From the NCBI GenBank assembly GCA_025966365.1, contig JAICWV010000008.1:1-50269 (forward strand): a stretch of DNA of 50,269 nucleotides. The letters run 5' to 3'. The position numbers and the translations under genes are program-made. The stretch comes from Chloroflexota bacterium (GTDB taxonomy: Bacteria > Chloroflexota > UBA5177). Positions 48,239 to 50,269 of the stretch are shown in pieces. The stretch's first letter is position 1. Each line of letters begins with the position of its first letter. The notes beneath the pieces are model-generated. The model saw only the letters and a program-made list of their open reading frames with translations. It made no database searches and was not told the DNA's origin.

Positions 48239-49162
48239 ATGGCCGCGGCGTCGAACGTGATAACGTTGCTGGATCAGCGCATCCGCGAAGGGCGGTTCCA
48301 GCGAGCGCTGGCGCTGATCGCCGGTATTGCCAGCTTGCTCAGCGGCTTCGAGGCGGCCGAGGAGCACTATCGCGCCGGTTACGGGCTTCAAGTTATGTAC
48401 ACCCCGGTACTAATCAGCCCGCTGCTGCTTGCCGCTGGAATCGGAAGTACCTTCAGCAGGCGAGCGGCGCGTATCGCCCTGCCCCTGGCCTCCGCTCTGA
48501 CCATTGCCGACGGGTTGATCGGCTTCTACTTTCACGTCCGCAACATCGCCCGTCGTCCGGGCGGCTGGCGGCTGCCCGTGGTCAACGCTGTCATGGGGCC
48601 GCCGCTTTTCGCTCCGGTCCTCTTCACCATCAGCGGCTACCTGGGCCTGATCGCAGCCCTTCTGCGGCGCGGCGACGACCCGATCGACGCTCCGCCCCTC
48701 CCTCCCTGGCTCCCGGCACTCCCCGGTGACCTGGGGGCCGACCTGTCGAGCCTGGAGCACGAGGTGCGGGAGGGGCGCTTCCAGCAGCAACTGGCTGTGG
48801 CTGCGGCCCTGGCCGCCCTGTTCAGCGGCGTGGAAGCCTGGTACTCCCATTACAAGAACAACTTCACCCATAAGGTCGAGTGGACACCGCTGGCCATCGC
48901 GCCGCTCATGCTGGCAGCGGGTCTCGGCAGCGTGGGCAGCCGCGTGATCGCCCGCGCGCTGCTTCCCGCAGCATCCGTCCTGGCCATCCTCGACGGGACT
49001 CTGGGGTTCTATTACCACCTGCGCGGCATGGCGCGCCGTCCCGGCGGCCGCCACCTCGGGATCTATAACCTGCTGTACGGTCCGCCGCCCTTTGCCCCCT
49101 TGCTCTTTGCCGCCAGCGGCTTCATGGGGCTGGTCGCCAGTCTGCTGCGGAGATCGGCATGA
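48239..49162 (+). CDS. Membrane protein with internal duplication
   Basis: A 307-residue protein made of two homologous halves of about 130 residues. Each begins (I/V)REGRFQ, has SLLSGFEA or ALFSGVEA, then (I/A)xPL(L/M)LAAG(I/L)GS, IADGLIGFYFHVR or ILDGTLGFYYHLR, (I/M)ARRPGG, and ends with GYLGLIAALLRR or GFMGLVASLLRR. Each half has about four hydrophobic segments with a His inside or near the membrane (HY, H-V/L-R) that could bind haem or metal. I do not recognise a family. ATG 48239 follows GGTGGAGG. It overlaps the next gene (ATGA), tying it to the dehydrogenase; a membrane anchor or quinone-linked subunit is possible. Confidence 0.75.
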   Translation: MAAASNVITLLDQRIREGRFQRALALIAGIASLLSGFEAAEEHYRAGYGLQVMYTPVLISPLLLAAGIGSTFSRRAARIALPLASALTIADGLIGFYFHVRNIARRPGGWRLPVVNAVMGPPLFAPVLFTISGYLGLIAALLRRGDDPIDAPPLPPWLPALPGDLGADLSSLEHEVREGRFQQQLAVAAALAALFSGVEAWYSHYKNNFTHKVEWTPLAIAPLMLAAGLGSVGSRVIARALLPAASVLAILDGTLGFYYHLRGMARRPGGRHLGIYNLLYGPPPFAPLLFAASGFMGLVASLLRRSA

Positions 49163-49917
49163 CCGCCGGCGATGGACTCCCGATCGATCCACGAACGGGC
49201 GAGCCTTTACCCCCACGCGCCCAACCGGGATATTATCCCGGCTTCAGCACTCTGGAGCAGCAGGCGTTCTGGGACGAGTCGACCCGCCAGGTGGTGCTGG
49301 CCCGGGTCGAGCGGATTCCTCCCATCCGGTTCTTTGCCGGTGACCTGCCGCTCGCCGCCGCCCTCTTCGACCGTATCCTGCCCCAGGACGATCGCGACGA
49401 GCAGCATCGCATCCCCATCGTGCACTACGTGGATGAGCGGCTCTACGAGGACGTCAGCGATGGCTACCGATACGCCGGCGCGCCCTCCCCGGCGGACTGC
49501 TACCGGCTCGGCTTTCAGGGCGTGGAGGCAATCGCCGTGCACCTGCACGGAACCTCGTTTGTCGCGCTGGGCCCCGCCGAGCAGGATGAGATCATTCTCA
49601 GCCTACGCGGTGACAACCCGGCGGCCGGTGACGAGATCTGGCAGCGCTTTCCGGCGGTCCACTTCTTCGAGCTACTCGTCACCGACGCCGTCGACGCCTA
49701 CTACGCCCATCCCTATGCCTGGGATGAGATCGGGTTCGGAGGTCCTTCTTACCCTCGTGGCTATATGCGGCTGGAGAATGGCCTCCCCGAGCCCTGGGAG
49801 GTCAACGAGCGCCGCTACGAATGGGAAGCGCCCCGCGAGTCGCGCTCAGACACGTACACGCCTCTGGCCGGTCTCATCTCCGAGCGCGCCAGACCGCGTG
49901 AGGGAGGGACGCACTGA
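49159..49917 (+). CDS. Gluconate 2-dehydrogenase subunit 3 family protein
   Basis: A 252-residue protein of the small-subunit family that accompanies GMC dehydrogenases. Landmarks are FFAGDLPLAAALFDRILPQDD, IPIVHYVDERLYEDVSDGYRY and HFFELLVTDAVDAYYAHPYAWDEIGFGGPSYPRGY. No Tat or Sec signal peptide is evident at the N-terminus, so export, if any, would be with the partner. It overlaps the membrane-protein gene and is followed by the GMC gene, the usual order. Confidence 0.88.
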   Translation: MTAGDGLPIDPRTGEPLPPRAQPGYYPGFSTLEQQAFWDESTRQVVLARVERIPPIRFFAGDLPLAAALFDRILPQDDRDEQHRIPIVHYVDERLYEDVSDGYRYAGAPSPADCYRLGFQGVEAIAVHLHGTSFVALGPAEQDEIILSLRGDNPAAGDEIWQRFPAVHFFELLVTDAVDAYYAHPYAWDEIGFGGPSYPRGYMRLENGLPEPWEVNERRYEWEAPRESRSDTYTPLAGLISERARPREGGTH

Positions 49918-49981
49918 TGGGTGCCGGATCGTGAAGAAACCGATCCTGGGAGCATTCAGGTCGCGGCCATCGGGAGCCAGG

Positions 49982-50269
49982 ATGCTCGGCCCGAACCAGA
50001 CCCTGGATACGCCGATGCGGCGCTATCCCAACCAGGAGGAGGTGGATTTCGTCGTCGTGGGGGTGGGGGCAGGCGGAGGCGTGCTCACGCAGCGGCTGGC
50101 CCGATTCGGCTTCTCCGTGGTCGGTTTTGACGCCGGTCCTTTCTGGGATGTGGAGCGCGACTGGGTGAGCGATGAGGCGGGATCGCACCACCTCTACTGG
50201 AACACCCTGCGCATCACGGGCGGTCCGAACCCCATCACCCTCGGCGCCAACAACAGCGGCAAGGGAGTG
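49982..50269 (+). CDS. GMC family oxidoreductase (3'-truncated by window edge)
   Basis: N-terminal 96 codons of a flavin-dependent GMC dehydrogenase. The FAD motif is FVVVGVGAGGGVLTQRLARFG followed by FDAGPFWD, then DWVSDEAGSHHLYWNTLRITGG and the start of the NNSGKGV glycine-rich FAD-covering loop. Such enzymes oxidise sugars or alcohols and pass electrons to quinone or a carrier through accessory subunits. ATG 49982 has GGGAG six bases upstream; GTG 49931 would add 17 residues. The gene continues past the window. Confidence 0.87.
   Translation, partial: MLGPNQTLDTPMRRYPNQEEVDFVVVGVGAGGGVLTQRLARFGFSVVGFDAGPFWDVERDWVSDEAGSHHLYWNTLRITGGPNPITLGANNSGKGV

Noticed and set aside
1-50269. CRISPR array or classical insertion sequence
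   Set aside because: No regularly spaced direct repeats and no transposase or integrase reading frame were found in the window.

Overview
The window is GC-rich, densely coded bacterial DNA of chromosomal character. Short overlaps (ATGA/GTGA), class III cyclase-ATPase-TPR proteins, MacB/FtsX exporters, a BMP-type nucleoside importer, GMC oxidoreductase with gluconate-2-dehydrogenase subunit 3, and several probably leaderless gene starts point to a monoderm-like, high-GC lineage. A Chloroflexota member (Thermomicrobia/Sphaerobacter-like) fits best, but this is judged from gene content only, and Actinobacteriota cannot be excluded.

Layout. 1-1265: end of an M20 hydrolase and a DEDDh exonuclease. 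1301-10822: an export region with a MarR regulator, an MMPL/RND transporter and two MacB-like ABC systems. The second ABC system is preceded by a structured leader that looks like a riboswitch or attenuator. 10833-17138: a P-loop sulfotransferase-like protein, an orphan xanthine-dehydrogenase-type molybdenum subunit, and a cyclase/ATPase/TPR signalling protein. 17270-28379: a nucleoside uptake and salvage operon: two tandem BMP binding proteins, ATPase, two permeases, deoxyribosyltransferase, nucleoside hydrolase, adenine deaminase and ribokinase. It is interrupted by a 482-bp DUF559 cassette bounded by inverted palindromic repeats. 28431-36318: a membrane protein, a candidate free-standing structured RNA, two paralogous small zinc-ribbon proteins around an M42 peptidase, an orphan response regulator, an orphan histidine kinase, a beta-hydroxyacid dehydrogenase and a methyltransferase.

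36437-38100: two tRNA-Leu genes followed by a 1.45-kb insert. The insert carries an MNT antitoxin, a truncated HEPN toxin and a MazEF-like pair, and is bounded by a perfect 22-bp repeat of the tRNA-Leu(CAG) 3' end, which has the layout of an integrated toxin-antitoxin island. 38259-43538: a secreted protein, DinB, YdeI-like, cupin-like, flavoprotein disulfide oxidoreductase and TIM-barrel genes. 43620-50269: an ECF sigma factor and a two-component pair facing a cupredoxin - small ORF - DoxX - duplicated membrane protein - gluconate dehydrogenase subunit 3 - GMC oxidoreductase cluster. Direct repeats with 11-bp period (CCTGARAA-N3-CCTGARAA) lie both between the response regulator and sigma genes and in the divergent region before the cupredoxin. 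This suggests one regulon for a periplasmic or membrane dehydrogenase respiratory module.

The best candidates for undescribed biology are the leader RNA at 7382-7475, the ~180-nt structured RNA at 29222-29403, the palindrome-bounded DUF559 cassette, the tRNA-bounded toxin-antitoxin island, and the 11-bp-period regulon next to the copper/GMC dehydrogenase cluster.
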